In this document: positions 40,142 to 49,609 of the stretch, in pieces
Layout: each line of letters opens with the position of its first letter
Numbering within the stretch: the first letter of the stretch is position 1
Source: Rhodobacterales bacterium
Lineage (GTDB): Bacteria; Pseudomonadota; Alphaproteobacteria; Rhizobiales; Stappiaceae
Assembly (NCBI GenBank): GCA_008107755.1
Contig: VIRH01000088.1
Location: 1-64,000, forward strand
DNA length: 64,000 nt
Direction of reading: 5' to 3'
The notes under the pieces: generated by a model
Told to the model about the DNA's origin: nothing
Seen by the model: the letters and a program-made list of their open reading frames with translations, nothing else
The model's database searches: none
Made by a program: the position numbers and the translations under genes

Positions 40142-40157
40142 GGATTCACGTGAAACA
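40142..40157. other. parS-like site (GNAT-rho gap)
   Basis: GGATTCACGTGAAACA matches the parS core and contains GATTC. It lies between the GNAT gene and the rho terminator. Confidence 0.75.
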
Positions 40158-40190
40158 CGGTGGCGGGGTGATCAAATCTTAACAAAAAGT

Positions 40191-40221
40191 AAAGGCGCGA
40201 ACCCCGGAGGGCCGCGCCTTT
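40191..40221 (-). terminator. Terminator after rho
   Basis: AAAGGCGCG (40191-40199) pairs with CGCGCCTTT (40213-40221). On the minus strand it is followed by the ACTTTTTGTT T-run, 25-55 bp after the rho stop. Confidence 0.8.
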
Positions 40222-40245
40222 GAATAGAACCTGAAACGGGTTGGA

Positions 40246-41511
40246 TCAAGTGTTCATGCTGTCGAAGAAATCGTCGTTCGACTTCGTCTGCTTGAGCTTG
40301 TCCAGAAGGAACTCGACCGCATCGACCGTCCCCATGGGATTGAGGATACGCCGCAGCACGAAGGTCTTCTTGAGACGTTCGGCCGGGACCAGAAGTTCTT
40401 CCTTACGCGTGCCCGAACGCTGAATGTCGATCGCCGGGTAGACGCGCTTGTCAGAGATCTTCCGGTCGAGGATGATTTCGGAGTTACCCGTACCCTTGAA
40501 CTCTTCGAAGATCACTTCGTCCATGCGGCTGCCGGTGTCGATCAGTGCAGTTGCAATGATCGTGAGCGAGCCGCCCTCCTCGATGTTACGGGCGGCACCG
40601 AAAAAGCGTTTCGGACGCTGCAGGGCGTTGGCATCGACACCACCGGTCAGAACTTTGCCCGAAGACGGCACCACCGTGTTGTAGGCTCGGCCGAGACGGG
40701 TGATCGAATCGAGCAGGATGACAACGTCGCGACCGTGTTCGGTCAGACGCTTCGCCTTCTCGATCACCATCTCCGCCACCTGAACGTGGCGCGCTGCCGG
40801 CTCGTCGAAGGTGGAGGAAACCACTTCGCCGTTCACGGTCCGCTGCATGTCCGTCACTTCTTCCGGCCGCTCATCGATCAGAAGAACGATCAGGTAGCAT
40901 TCCGGATGATTGGTCGTGATGGACTTGGCGATGTTCTGGAGGAAAACGGTCTTACCCGTGCGCGGCGGCGCGGTGATCAATCCACGCTGGCCCTTGCCGA
41001 GCGGTGCGACCAGGTCGATCAAGCGGGAGGAAAGATCCTTTGCGGTCGGATCCTCGATCTCCATGCGGAATCGTTCGTCCGGATAAAGCGGCGTCAGGTT
41101 GTCGAAATGAACCTTGTGACGGGCCTTGTCCGGATCCTCGAAATTGATGGTGTTGACTTTGAGAAGCGCGAAATAACGCTCACCTTCCTTGGGGCTGCGG
41201 ATCTGGCCTTCGACCGTGTCACCGGTTCTCAGCGAGAAGCGGCGGATCTGCGACGGCGACACATAGATGTCGTCCGGCCCCGGCAGGTAGTTGGCGTCGG
41301 GAGAGCGCAGGAAACCGAATCCGTCCTGAAGCACTTCGACGACACCTTCGCCGATGATATCGACGTCCTGTGCTGCCAGATTTTTAAGGATTGCGAACAT
41401 CAGCTCCTGCTTGCGCATGGTGCTGGCGTTTTCAACTTCGAGCTCCTCAGCAGTCTGAAGAAGCTCCGTCGGTGTCTTTTCTTTTAGGTCTTTGAGTTTC
41501 ATTTCCCGCAT
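40246..41511 (-). CDS. rho: Transcription termination factor Rho
   Basis: Rho is the hexameric RNA-dependent ATPase that terminates transcription. The 421-residue protein has the N-terminal helical and cold-shock-like RNA-binding domain ([69 protein letters not shown]), then the ATPase core with [17 protein letters not shown] (Walker A) and [12 protein letters not shown]. It lies between a parS-rich region and hemJ-hemE, as in other alphaproteobacteria; its 307-bp leader may hold regulatory signals typical of rho. Confidence 0.98.
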   Translation of the reverse strand: MREMKLKDLKEKTPTELLQTAEELEVENASTMRKQELMFAILKNLAAQDVDIIGEGVVEVLQDGFGFLRSPDANYLPGPDDIYVSPSQIRRFSLRTGDTVEGQIRSPKEGERYFALLKVNTINFEDPDKARHKVHFDNLTPLYPDERFRMEIEDPTAKDLSSRLIDLVAPLGKGQRGLITAPPRTGKTVFLQNIAKSITTNHPECYLIVLLIDERPEEVTDMQRTVNGEVVSSTFDEPAARHVQVAEMVIEKAKRLTEHGRDVVILLDSITRLGRAYNTVVPSSGKVLTGGVDANALQRPKRFFGAARNIEEGGSLTIIATALIDTGSRMDEVIFEEFKGTGNSEIILDRKISDKRVYPAIDIQRSGTRKEELLVPAERLKKTFVLRRILNPMGTVDAVEFLLDKLKQTKSNDDFFDSMNT

Positions 41512-41818
41512 CGAATTGGGGTCTTGGTGTTGTTATAGGGATGTATGGTTTGGAAGGTCGTTCTGGGCCGGATGGAGAAAAGTCGGCCAGAGGTATCTGA
41601 AAGACGTTTGGATTTGTCCAGATTATACGGCGATCACATAATCGACTTGAAAAGAGGACTGCGCCGTTCGGAAGTGACGCGAAGATACGTTGTTTTGAAT
41701 CGAAGCGCAAGCCTGGATTACTGGCGCAAAATTAGACTCTTGGATGACACGGAAAGCTTCCGAAAAAGGCAGCGATGAAGACCCCCGCTGCCTCTTCTGT
41801 TCCTTCGATCGCCCTCTT
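41512..41818. other. Intergenic region rho-hemJ
   Basis: 307 bp between two minus-strand genes. It should carry the rho promoter and leader; I see no gene and no hairpin strong enough to call. Confidence 0.35.
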
Positions 41819-42247
41819 CTAGAAGGGCTTGCCAATTACCAGAATGACGATGCCGATCATAAGTACAGTCGGAACCTCGTTGAGCATCCGGTAGAAGCGC
41901 CCGGACTTTTTGTTTTCGTCTCGCGCGAAGGTTTTGACGCAGTGGCTGAGATATCCACTCATGCCCGACATGATGACGACGAGGGTCAGCTTCGCGTGAA
42001 ACCAGCCGTCATGCCAGGCCTGCAGCTCGTACGCCATCCACAGTCCGAGGATCCACGACACGATCATGGATGGATTGATGATGGCTTTCAAAAGTCGGCG
42101 TTCCATGACCTTGAACGTTTCGGACTGAACAGAACCGACCTCGGCATCCACGTGATAGACGAACAGCCGCGGCAGATAGAGAATACCCGCCATCCACGCG
42201 ATGATGGCGATGACATGGAAGGACTTGATCCACAAAAACAGATCCAT
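41819..42247 (-). CDS. hemJ: Protoporphyrinogen oxidase HemJ
   Basis: HemJ (CopD-like, formerly UPF0093) is the heme-biosynthetic protoporphyrinogen IX oxidase of most alphaproteobacteria. The 142-residue protein has four hydrophobic helices, an N-terminal LFLWIKSFHVIAIIAWMAGILYLPRLFVYH with conserved His11, and the GSGMSGYLSHC-like segment (here IMSGMSGYLSHCVK). Its start is 6 bp after the hemE stop, so hemE-hemJ is an operon for consecutive heme steps. Confidence 0.9.
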   Translation of the reverse strand: MDLFLWIKSFHVIAIIAWMAGILYLPRLFVYHVDAEVGSVQSETFKVMERRLLKAIINPSMIVSWILGLWMAYELQAWHDGWFHAKLTLVVIMSGMSGYLSHCVKTFARDENKKSGRFYRMLNEVPTVLMIGIVILVIGKPF

Positions 42248-42253
42248 GCGCCG

Positions 42254-43282
42254 TCAGCCCTTCTTCACCTGCTCGACCATTCGGGCAACGTTTTCCGGAT
42301 CCGCATCCGGTGTCACACCATGGCCGAGATTGAAGATCAGCGGACCCTTGTCGAACGTTTCCAGAATATGCCGGACGCCGTCTTCCAGCGCCTTGCCGCC
42401 TGCGACCAGCCGCATGGGATCGAGGTTGCCCTGAACCGGAACCCGTTTCTGGGTCTCGAGAACAACGCTGTCCGGCGCGGTCCAGTCCAGACCGACGGCA
42501 TCGACGCCGGTTCCCTCGATATAGGTGCTCATGCGCGCAGACGACGCCTTCGGAAAGCCGATGATCTTGGCATCCGGCCGCGCAGACTTGACGCCTTCGA
42601 CGATGAGGCGGGTCGGTTCCACGCACCATCTCCGGAAACCCGCCTCGTCCAGAACACCCGCCCAGGTGTCGAAGATCTGCACCGCATCGGCGCCCGCATC
42701 GAGCTGGCGGATCAGATACCGGATGGAAGCGATGACAAGCTGGTCGATGAACCGCTGCATCATGTCCGGATCACGATAGGCGCCCACACGGGCGGCAACT
42801 TGATCCTGGGTGGTATGACCGGCGACGGAATAGCACGCAACGGTCCAGGGAGCCCCACAGAAGCCCAGCAACGTCGTTTCAGCGGGTAGCTCCGCTCGCA
42901 ACCGCGAGACCGTCTCTATGACCGGTTTGAGATGATCCTCGGCCCTATCCTGTTCAAGCCTGTCCAGTAGATCCGATGCCAGAGGTTCCAGAACCGGACC
43001 ACGCCCTTCTTCGAAACGAACCGGATAACCGATTGCGTCAGGGACGACGAAGATATCGGAAAACAGGATGCTCGCATCAAAACCATAACGGCGGATCGGC
43101 TGGAGAGTGACCTCTGTTGCCAGATCCGGAGTGTAGCAGAAGTCCAGGAAGTTCGCTGCCTTGGCTCTGACTTCCCGGTACTCGGGGAGATACCGCCCTG
43201 CCTGGCGCATCATCCATACGGGAGGCGGCCAGATTTTTTCACCCGAAAGAACCCGCATAACGGCCCGGTCTTGAGACTTCAT
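42254..43282 (-). CDS. hemE: Uroporphyrinogen decarboxylase
   Basis: HemE decarboxylates uroporphyrinogen III to coproporphyrinogen III. The 342-residue protein from the ATG at 43282 has [18 protein letters not shown] (substrate-binding Arg region), [35 protein letters not shown] and [15 protein letters not shown]. The open frame reaches 43303, but a start at 43282 has AAAGG spaced at 9. The start faces the oriC gap and PPSR gene. Confidence 0.97.
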   Translation of the reverse strand: MKSQDRAVMRVLSGEKIWPPPVWMMRQAGRYLPEYREVRAKAANFLDFCYTPDLATEVTLQPIRRYGFDASILFSDIFVVPDAIGYPVRFEEGRGPVLEPLASDLLDRLEQDRAEDHLKPVIETVSRLRAELPAETTLLGFCGAPWTVACYSVAGHTTQDQVAARVGAYRDPDMMQRFIDQLVIASIRYLIRQLDAGADAVQIFDTWAGVLDEAGFRRWCVEPTRLIVEGVKSARPDAKIIGFPKASSARMSTYIEGTGVDAVGLDWTAPDSVVLETQKRVPVQGNLDPMRLVAGGKALEDGVRHILETFDKGPLIFNLGHGVTPDADPENVARMVEQVKKG

Positions 43283-43303
43283 GAGGTAGCGCCTTTCCCA
43301 CAT

Positions 43304-43707
43304 TCCAAATCAAATAAGATTCTTACTTTGAATCTGTTTTTTTAGTTTGAGGGTGGATTACCGGGATCATTTTCTGTCCACAATCCATGCGCCTCAATTT
43401 CTTCGCGGGAAAATTTCGGCGACTTGTTAAGCCGATTTCCTCCCCAGGAGTCGATAACAGAATTAAATACATAAAACCAATCACTTGTCACACCGTTTAC
43501 CTTTCGTTAAGAATTTGGGCAATAGTGGAAAGCCTGTCGAAATGTCACAGCGCCCATGTGGATCCACATCGAGGCACAACCGTTTCGGACTCAGTTTCCG
43601 CGCGTTAATGCATTGTTAATAAAATCGGCTCTGCGGGCATAACTTTCGACGGATCGGGGCCAGTGGGCCATAACTCCCAAATCGTCAACAGGCCTGGGGA
43701 TGACAGC
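43304..43707. other. Putative chromosome replication origin (oriC) between hemE and PPSR gene
   Basis: The gap between hemE and the PPSR gene is the conserved origin position known from Caulobacter and Rickettsia (hemE-RP001). It contains an AT-rich stretch (about 43307-43350), a perfect CtrA-type site TTAA-N7-TTAA (43605-43619), a near site TTTA-N7-TTAA (43496-43510), a 14-bp palindrome ATGTGGATCCACAT (43556-43569) holding overlapping DnaA-box-like sequences on both strands, and further DnaA-box-like CTGTCCACA (43374-43382) and GGTGGATTA (43352-43360). Four GANTC sites lie at 43318, 43330, 43448 and 43588. Function is inferred from position and motifs. Confidence 0.85.
43605..43619. promoter_or_regulatory. 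CtrA-type box TTAA-N7-TTAA in oriC
   Basis: TTAATGCATTGTTAA is a perfect match to the CtrA consensus half-site pair (TTAA, seven bases, TTAA). It lies about 90 bp upstream of the PPSR start. In Caulobacter such sites within oriC let CtrA block initiation. Confidence 0.8.
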
Positions 43708-44556
43708 GTGAACAAGTCGAGACACTACTTCCATCTGCATCTGGTGTCCGACTCCACGGGGGAAACGCTGATGACGGTCGCCCGTGCGGCCACCGTTCAG
43801 TATGAGAACGTCCAGGAAATCGAGCACGTCTATCCGCTGGTCCGCTCGCACAAGCAGCTCGACCGCGTGATCAGCGAAATCGAGAAAGCGCCGGGCATCG
43901 TTCTCTACACACTCGTCGATGACGAGATTTCCGGCCGGCTGGAGCAGAAATGCCGGGAACTCGGAGTTCCCTTCGTCAATATTCTGGATCCGGTCTTTGC
44001 GGTGTTCCAGTCCTATCTCAACGTGACCCAGACCCACCGTATCGGCGGACAGCACGAACTCGATGCGGAATATTTCCGGCGCATGGAAGCGCTGAACTAC
44101 ACGATGATCCATGACGACGGCCAGATCTGGGATGACCTGGAATCCGCCGATATCGTGCTGGTCGGCATTTCGCGAACCTCGAAGACACCGACCTGCATCT
44201 ATCTCGCGAACCGTGGCATCAAGGCGGCCAACGTTCCGCTGGTTCCGGGTATCCCGCTGCACGAGAATGTCCGCAAGCTGAAAAGCCCGATGGTCGTCGG
44301 CCTGATCGCCTCGGTCGAGCGGATCCAGCAGATCAGGCGCAACCGGGTTCTGTCACTGAGTTCGGAGGGATATAACGACACGTATGTCGACCGGAAGGAG
44401 ATTTCTCAGGAAATCATCATGACGCGCAGGCTTTGCAGCGAACTGGGCTGGCCGCTGATCGACGTCACCCGTCGGTCCGTCGAGGAGACGGCCGCAGAGA
44501 TTTTGACCCTTTTCAAGGATCACAAATCCGACGACAAAGGTGGTTCATTAAGATGA
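43708..44556 (+). CDS. Pyruvate, phosphate dikinase regulatory protein (PPSR/PDRP)
   Basis: A DUF299-family bifunctional kinase/pyrophosphorylase that regulates pyruvate-phosphate dikinase or PEP synthase by threonine phosphorylation. The sequence shows [15 protein letters not shown], the P-loop [20 protein letters not shown] and the [28 protein letters not shown] end. I start at GTG 43708 (RBS GGGGA, spacing 7), which fits the usual family N terminus; an earlier GTG at 43663 also opens the frame. This gene (RP001 in Rickettsia) is the standard right flank of the alphaproteobacterial origin and leads maf-aroE-coaE-dnaQ. Confidence 0.9.
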   Translation: MNKSRHYFHLHLVSDSTGETLMTVARAATVQYENVQEIEHVYPLVRSHKQLDRVISEIEKAPGIVLYTLVDDEISGRLEQKCRELGVPFVNILDPVFAVFQSYLNVTQTHRIGGQHELDAEYFRRMEALNYTMIHDDGQIWDDLESADIVLVGISRTSKTPTCIYLANRGIKAANVPLVPGIPLHENVRKLKSPMVVGLIASVERIQQIRRNRVLSLSSEGYNDTYVDRKEISQEIIMTRRLCSELGWPLIDVTRRSVEETAAEILTLFKDHKSDDKGGSLR

Positions 44557-44587
44557 GCCGGAAACCCGGACCCTGGAGGAAGACCAA

Positions 44588-45181
44588 GTGACACTCGTTC
44601 TGGCAAGTGGAAGCCGAATCCGCGCCGACCTGTTGAAGAATGCCGGCCTCGAGATCGAGGTGGATCCCGCAGACGTGGACGAAAGGGCAGTCGAGGCGCC
44701 GCTTCTGGAAGCCGGATTTCCACCTGAGGATCTCGCCGGCGTTTTGGCGGAAGCCAAGGCACATGATGTCAGTGCTCGGCGGTCAGGGGATCTGGTGATC
44801 GGAGCCGACCAGATCCTCGCGTTCGAGGGGGAAAGGCGCACCAAACCGGAAGACATGCAGACCGCTCGCCGCCAGCTTCTGGCATTTTCCGGCAAGACCC
44901 ATGAACTTCATTCCGCCGTCGTCATCTCCAGGAATGGCGAAGCAATCTGGCGACACCTGTCGACGGCCCGGCTGACCATGCGCCGCCTGACACCGGAATT
45001 CATCGGCCATTATCTTGCAGACGCCGGCAATGACGTCCTTTCCAGCGTGGGAGCCTACCAGCTTGAAGGCCGCGGCGTGCAGCTGTTCGAGAAGATTGAT
45101 GGCGACTATTTCACCATTCTGGGCCTGCCGATGCTGCCGCTTCTGGACGAACTGCGTCGTCTCGGGGTGATCGAAACATGA
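44588..45181 (+). CDS. maf: Maf family nucleotide pyrophosphatase
   Basis: Maf proteins hydrolyse non-canonical nucleoside triphosphates and are linked to cell-division arrest. The 197-residue protein opens with [18 protein letters not shown] and shows [16 protein letters not shown] and [30 protein letters not shown]. It starts with GTG and has GGAGGAA upstream. It overlaps aroE by 4 bp, in the maf-aroE-coaE block next to the origin. Confidence 0.92.
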   Translation: MTLVLASGSRIRADLLKNAGLEIEVDPADVDERAVEAPLLEAGFPPEDLAGVLAEAKAHDVSARRSGDLVIGADQILAFEGERRTKPEDMQTARRQLLAFSGKTHELHSAVVISRNGEAIWRHLSTARLTMRRLTPEFIGHYLADAGNDVLSSVGAYQLEGRGVQLFEKIDGDYFTILGLPMLPLLDELRRLGVIET

Positions 45182-46029
45182 GGCAGACGCTCAGGCGCGC
45201 CGCAATCACCGGGCATCCCGTCACACACTCGCGGTCTCCGCTGGTGCACGGCTACTGGCTGAAAAAACACGGCATCAAGGACGCGGAATATGATCGCGTC
45301 GACGTGCCGCCGATGAACGCCGAGACCTATTATCGAAATTTCCGCGAGAGCGGGCTGGTCGGAGCGAATATCACCGTTCCCAACAAGGAAGTGGCGGCAC
45401 GCTCGTGCGATCGGCTGGATGACGCGGCCCGAACCATGGGTGCGGTCAACACGATCTGGCTGGACGGCTCCGGCCGGCTCTGCGGTGCAAACACGGACTG
45501 GCTCGGCTTCCTGGGCAATCTCGATCAGCTTGCGCCCGGCTGGGACGAGAAAGCCGGCACGGCGGTGGTGCTCGGCGCGGGCGGCGCGGCGCGCGCAGTT
45601 GTCTTCGCGCTTCTCGCGAGAAAATTCACAAGAGTGCATATCGTCAACAGAACGCTCGAAAAGGCTACGAAAATAGCCGACGAGTTTGGATCCAGAACGA
45701 TCGCGCAAAGCTGGGACAAGCTGGGGACACTTCTTGAAGAAGCGGATCTCCTGGTCAACACCACGTCGCTTGGCATGACCGGCAAGCCGCCGCTGGAAAT
45801 CGATCTGTCGCCGCTGCCGGTATCGGCCCTCGTGACCGACGCGGTTTATGCACCGCTTGAGACCGATCTCCTGAAACAGGCGGCCGCCCGCGGCAATCGT
45901 ACGGTTGATGGTCTCGGAATGCTGCTGCACCAGGCCGTGCCGGCATTCGAGACATGGTTCGGCCTGCGGCCGGAAGTCGATGACGAACTTCGGGCCCTCG
46001 TGGTGGCGGATCTCGGGGCGTCGCAGTGA
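45178..46029 (+). CDS. aroE: Shikimate dehydrogenase
   Basis: AroE reduces 3-dehydroshikimate to shikimate with NADPH in the aromatic pathway. The 283-residue protein has [17 protein letters not shown] (shikimate-binding Ser), [10 protein letters not shown] (catalytic Lys), GAVNTIW, NTDWLGF and the NADP fold [17 protein letters not shown], then [10 protein letters not shown]. It overlaps both maf and coaE by 4 bp, so translation is coupled. Confidence 0.96.
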   Translation: MRQTLRRAAITGHPVTHSRSPLVHGYWLKKHGIKDAEYDRVDVPPMNAETYYRNFRESGLVGANITVPNKEVAARSCDRLDDAARTMGAVNTIWLDGSGRLCGANTDWLGFLGNLDQLAPGWDEKAGTAVVLGAGGAARAVVFALLARKFTRVHIVNRTLEKATKIADEFGSRTIAQSWDKLGTLLEEADLLVNTTSLGMTGKPPLEIDLSPLPVSALVTDAVYAPLETDLLKQAAARGNRTVDGLGMLLHQAVPAFETWFGLRPEVDDELRALVVADLGASQ

Positions 46030-46613
46030 TCCGTCTCGGACTGACCGGCTCGATCGGCATGGGCAAGTCCACGACGGCAAAGATGTTCGCCGAACACGGC
46101 GTGCCGGTCCATGACGCCGATGCGGTCGTTCACGCGCTCTATGCCGGGCGTGCCGCACCGCTGATCGAGGCGGCTTTTCCAGGCACCGTTCGGGATGGGC
46201 AGGTCGACCGGACGCTGTTATCGCCCCAGGTGCTCGGCAAACCGGAGGCGATGAAACGCCTGGAGGCGATCGTTCATCCGCTGGTGCGTGAAGAGGAGCT
46301 GCAGTTTCTGCAGCGCGCAAGGGACGCGCGCAAGCGCATCGTTTTGCTGGATATCCCCCTTCTGTTCGAAACCGGGGCCGACCATCGTGTCGACGCGGTG
46401 GTCGTGGTCACGGCGGATGAGGCCATTCAGCGAAAGCGGGTGCTTGATCGGCCGGGCATGACGGAAGATCGCTTCGAGGCGATCCTGGCTCGGCAGACGC
46501 CGGACGCCGAAAAGCGCAGGCGCGCACATTTTCTGATCGATACGGGCCGGGGTCTCGAGCCGGCGCGGCGTCAGGTCCGTGCAATCCTGCGGGCATTGGC
46601 AGCGGCAGGATAA
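46026..46613 (+). CDS. coaE: Dephospho-CoA kinase
   Basis: CoaE phosphorylates dephospho-CoA in the last step of coenzyme A synthesis. The 195-residue protein has the P-loop [42 protein letters not shown] and the lid region [49 protein letters not shown]. It overlaps aroE by 4 bp and is followed by dnaQ after 149 bp. Confidence 0.96.
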   Translation: MIRLGLTGSIGMGKSTTAKMFAEHGVPVHDADAVVHALYAGRAAPLIEAAFPGTVRDGQVDRTLLSPQVLGKPEAMKRLEAIVHPLVREEELQFLQRARDARKRIVLLDIPLLFETGADHRVDAVVVVTADEAIQRKRVLDRPGMTEDRFEAILARQTPDAEKRRRAHFLIDTGRGLEPARRQVRAILRALAAAG

Positions 46614-46762
46614 GGAGCTGTCGCTCCCGAAATCGGAAGGTAAGGTCCGTCTTTTGGACGCGTTTCTTCAGGAAGCGCTTGAACACCGTGGAAATCTGCT
46701 CGCAACCCTTGCTTCGCCTGCACCAACCTGCACAGTGACTTGAACAGGCAAAGGGCGGACAG

Positions 46763-47476
46763 ATGCGCGAAATCTCCTTCGATACGGAAACGACGGGCCT
46801 CAACCCGCGTGGAGGCGACCGGTTGGTCGAGATCGGCGGCGTGGAGCTGATCAATCATGTTCCGACCGGAAACATGTATCACGTCTACATCAATCCCCAG
46901 CGGGACATGCCGGAAGAAGCCTTCCGGGTCCACGGCCTGTCGGCGGAATTCCTGTCGGACAAGCCTCTGTTCGAGCACGTTGCGGACGAATTTCTGGAAT
47001 TCGTCGGCGATGGGACCCTGGTCATCCACAATGCGGCCTTCGACATGGGCTTCATCAATTTCGAGCTGGAGCGTGCCGGCCGTCGGACCATCCCGAACAC
47101 ACAGGTCATAGATACGCTCGAGATCGCGCGCCGCAAGCATCCGAGCGGCCCCAACTCTCTTGACGCGCTGTGCTCGCGCTATGGCATCGACAACTCCAAG
47201 CGCGTGAAGCACGGCGCGTTGCTCGATGCGGAAATCCTCGCGGAAGTCTATCTGGAGATGATCGGGGGGCGACAGCGCGCGCTCGGCCTGATGATGGACG
47301 AGGACGAGTCCGACAGTTCTGGCACCTCGGCCGTTTTCGGCGAACTGGGCACTTTCAACGCCCGCCCCCGGCCCGCGCCGCTGCCGCCCCTTCTGAAGGA
47401 GGCCGAAATGGACGCGCACAATGCTTTCATCGAGCGGATGGGTGAAAATTCCATCTGGGCGAAATACGGCGGCTGA
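46763..47476 (+). CDS. dnaQ: DNA polymerase III epsilon subunit (3'-5' exonuclease)
   Basis: DnaQ proofreads replication errors. The 237-residue protein has the DEDDh exonuclease motifs: REISFDTETTGLNP (ExoI Asp/Glu), HNAAFDMGFINFEL (ExoII) and the KHGALLDAEILAEVY (ExoIII with His). The C-terminal tail (about residues 185-237) likely binds the polymerase core, as in E. coli epsilon. It ends the maf-aroE-coaE-dnaQ run beside the origin. Confidence 0.95.
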   Translation: MREISFDTETTGLNPRGGDRLVEIGGVELINHVPTGNMYHVYINPQRDMPEEAFRVHGLSAEFLSDKPLFEHVADEFLEFVGDGTLVIHNAAFDMGFINFELERAGRRTIPNTQVIDTLEIARRKHPSGPNSLDALCSRYGIDNSKRVKHGALLDAEILAEVYLEMIGGRQRALGLMMDEDESDSSGTSAVFGELGTFNARPRPAPLPPLLKEAEMDAHNAFIERMGENSIWAKYGG

Positions 47477-47489
47477 CGGCGGTAAGTCC

Positions 47490-48377
47490 CTAGCGAGGTT
47501 CAGGACCGAGCAGCCAGCGGACGGTTTCGAAGTGCCGGTCGGAATAGTCGCTGCCAAAGCCCCAGGCCATCGTCTGGCCGATCGTCCATAGCCGCGCCCG
47601 CTCCCTGTCGAGATCCAGTTCCGCGGACAGCCTGTCCAGACGGCGCAGGGCCTCCTGTCGGCTGTGCCCGAGTTCGAAGCTTCTCACGATCGGGCTGAGA
47701 CTGAAGGCCGGATCGCCCGCAAGTGGCTTGGGATCGATGGCAAGCCAGCCGGAGCGCTCTGACGACAGCACGTTGTGGCCATGGAGATCCTGATGCAACA
47801 GGATGCTCGGGGTTTCATCTGCCGTCATCTCGCAAAGAGCTGACACCGCCGCATCGACCAGGCGTTTCTCGCAGGGCCGACCATGCCTCTCCCACGTCGC
47901 GGAAAGGCCTTCCCGCCAATCGTCAGCTTCCTCCCTCAACGATCTGAAAGGGGCCCAGGCCGGAATGTGAAGCTTCCGGAGCAGATCCGCCATCACGCCG
48001 ATCTGGTCCGTGTGGTGATCGTCGGCCAGAAACCGTCCTGGCAGGCACCGCTCAAGCAACATTGCGCCAAGGTCCGGAGCATGGTCGACGAGGCGTATGG
48101 CACCGTTCCCGTTCCACGCCTTCAGGGCATCGGCCTCGAAACGGGATTCCCGGTCGATGAACTGGATTTTCAGAACGGCATCCCCGGCTTCGGCATGTAC
48201 CGGCACCACGTAGGAAACACAGCCGCCGGTAAAGGGACGCCCGGTCCCGATCACTGCAAAACGCTCGCAGGCGGCCACATAAAGGTCGGGAAGACGGGAC
48301 AGCCAGAGCTTCCCGTCCGGGCGCTCATCGAGCCACGCAAGCGCATCTGGAATTTCGAGACCGCCCTTGGCGGCCAT
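47490..48377 (-). CDS. Aminoglycoside/hydroxyurea antibiotic-resistance kinase-like protein
   Basis: A ~295-residue protein resembling the APH(6)/hydroxyurea kinase family (streptomycin 6-kinase-like). The catalytic loop ILLHQDLHGHNVLSSER carries the catalytic Asp, and WLAIDPKPLAGDPAFSL has the metal-binding Asp. The N-terminal AVLKIQFIDRESRFEADALKAWNGNGAIRLVDHA segment has the ATP-site Lys. Whether it phosphorylates an antibiotic or a cellular metabolite is unknown; the chromosomal setting next to a dehydrogenase is no evidence of resistance. The start overlaps the dehydrogenase stop. Confidence 0.82.
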   Translation of the reverse strand: MAAKGGLEIPDALAWLDERPDGKLWLSRLPDLYVAACERFAVIGTGRPFTGGCVSYVVPVHAEAGDAVLKIQFIDRESRFEADALKAWNGNGAIRLVDHAPDLGAMLLERCLPGRFLADDHHTDQIGVMADLLRKLHIPAWAPFRSLREEADDWREGLSATWERHGRPCEKRLVDAAVSALCEMTADETPSILLHQDLHGHNVLSSERSGWLAIDPKPLAGDPAFSLSPIVRSFELGHSRQEALRRLDRLSAELDLDRERARLWTIGQTMAWGFGSDYSDRHFETVRWLLGPEPR

Positions 48378-49363
48378 CACAGCATGGACGGCAGAACGCG
48401 GTCCGGCGGGCGGTGCCCGTCCATGAAGGTCTTTATGTTGATGATGACTTTTTCGCCCATCTCGATGCGGCCCTCGATTGTGGCCGAGCCCATATGCGGC
48501 AGAAGGACGACATTTTCCAGCTTGGCGAGCTTGGGGTTCACCGCCGGTTCGTGTTCGAAGACGTCGAGACCGGCGCCGGCCAGATCGCCGCTGTCCAGAA
48601 GGCGGATCAAGGCGTTTTCGTCAATGACTTCGCCGCGCGCGGTGTTGACGATATAGGCGTCCTCCTTCAGGAGCTTCAGCCGCCGTGCGGACAGGAGATG
48701 AAACGTGCCAGGCGTATGGGGGCAATGGATGGAGACGACATCCATGCGGGCCAGCATCTGGTCGAGACTTTCCCAATAGGTCGCTTCCAGATCTTCCTCG
48801 ATGCTTTCGGCGAGACGGCGGCGATTGTGATAATGGATCGACATGCCGAACGCCTTTGCCCGGCGCGCGACGGCCTGGCCGATGCGGCCCATGCCAATGA
48901 TACCGAGGCGTTTCCCCCAGATCCGGTGACCAAGCATCCAGGTTGGCGACCAGCCTGCCCAGTCGCCCGATTCAAGGGCCTTGATGCCCGAGACGAGGCG
49001 CCGCGGCACGGCAAGGATCAGCGCCATGGTCATGTCGGCGGTATCTTCGGTCAGGACACCGGGCGTGTTGGTGACGTTGATCCCGCGATTGTTGGCGGTC
49101 ACGACATCGATATTGTCGACGCCGTTGCCGAAGTTGGCGACCAGCTTCAGGTTTTCCCCTGCCTGCGACAGGATCGAGGAGTCGATGCGATCGGTCACGG
49201 TCGGCACGAGAACGTCGGCCGTGCGAACCGCTTCGACCAGCTCAGCCTGACTGAAAGGCCTGTCCTGTTCGTTCAGGCGCGTTTCGAACAGCTCTCGCAT
49301 CCGCGTCTCGACGACATCCGGAAGCTTTCGGGTCACAACAACGACAGGCTTTTTTTTCGCCAT
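48377..49363 (-). CDS. D-isomer 2-hydroxyacid dehydrogenase
   Basis: A 328-residue NAD(P)-dependent dehydrogenase. NFGNGVDNIDVVTANNRGINVTNTPGVLTEDTADMTMALIL is the substrate-domain signature. LGIIGMGRIGQAVARRAKAFGM is the nucleotide fold, and NTARGEVIDENAL (catalytic Arg), AGLDVFEHEPAV (Glu) and LLPHMGSATIEGR (His) complete the active site. It is most like glyoxylate/hydroxypyruvate reductases or D-glycerate dehydrogenases (GyaR type). Its stop overlaps the downstream kinase start. Confidence 0.9.
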   Translation of the reverse strand: MAKKKPVVVVTRKLPDVVETRMRELFETRLNEQDRPFSQAELVEAVRTADVLVPTVTDRIDSSILSQAGENLKLVANFGNGVDNIDVVTANNRGINVTNTPGVLTEDTADMTMALILAVPRRLVSGIKALESGDWAGWSPTWMLGHRIWGKRLGIIGMGRIGQAVARRAKAFGMSIHYHNRRRLAESIEEDLEATYWESLDQMLARMDVVSIHCPHTPGTFHLLSARRLKLLKEDAYIVNTARGEVIDENALIRLLDSGDLAGAGLDVFEHEPAVNPKLAKLENVVLLPHMGSATIEGRIEMGEKVIINIKTFMDGHRPPDRVLPSML

Positions 49364-49609
49364 ACCAACTGCCTTTCGCGCTTCGTTGAGGATTTGTTAA
49401 CCTCAACGGTCCCACCTTTACGCCGCGCGTAACGCGTACGGAAGAAACCACTCCCTTTCCTTACCAGATGGTCCGGCAGAAACAAGGGATGGGTTTCCAA
49501 CGCCGCGAATTGCCGGCCGGTCGCAATGGGCATGCTGGTTTTCGCGCGGTTTTTTCGCTACAGACATGCCACAAGCAAACGCTCGATAACAATTGGACTA
49601 CCGGACAAT

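Noticed and set aside
47490..48377. Antibiotic resistance determinant
   Set aside because: The kinase fold resembles APH(6)/hydroxyurea kinases, but there is no mobile context or other resistance gene, so a metabolic role is as likely.
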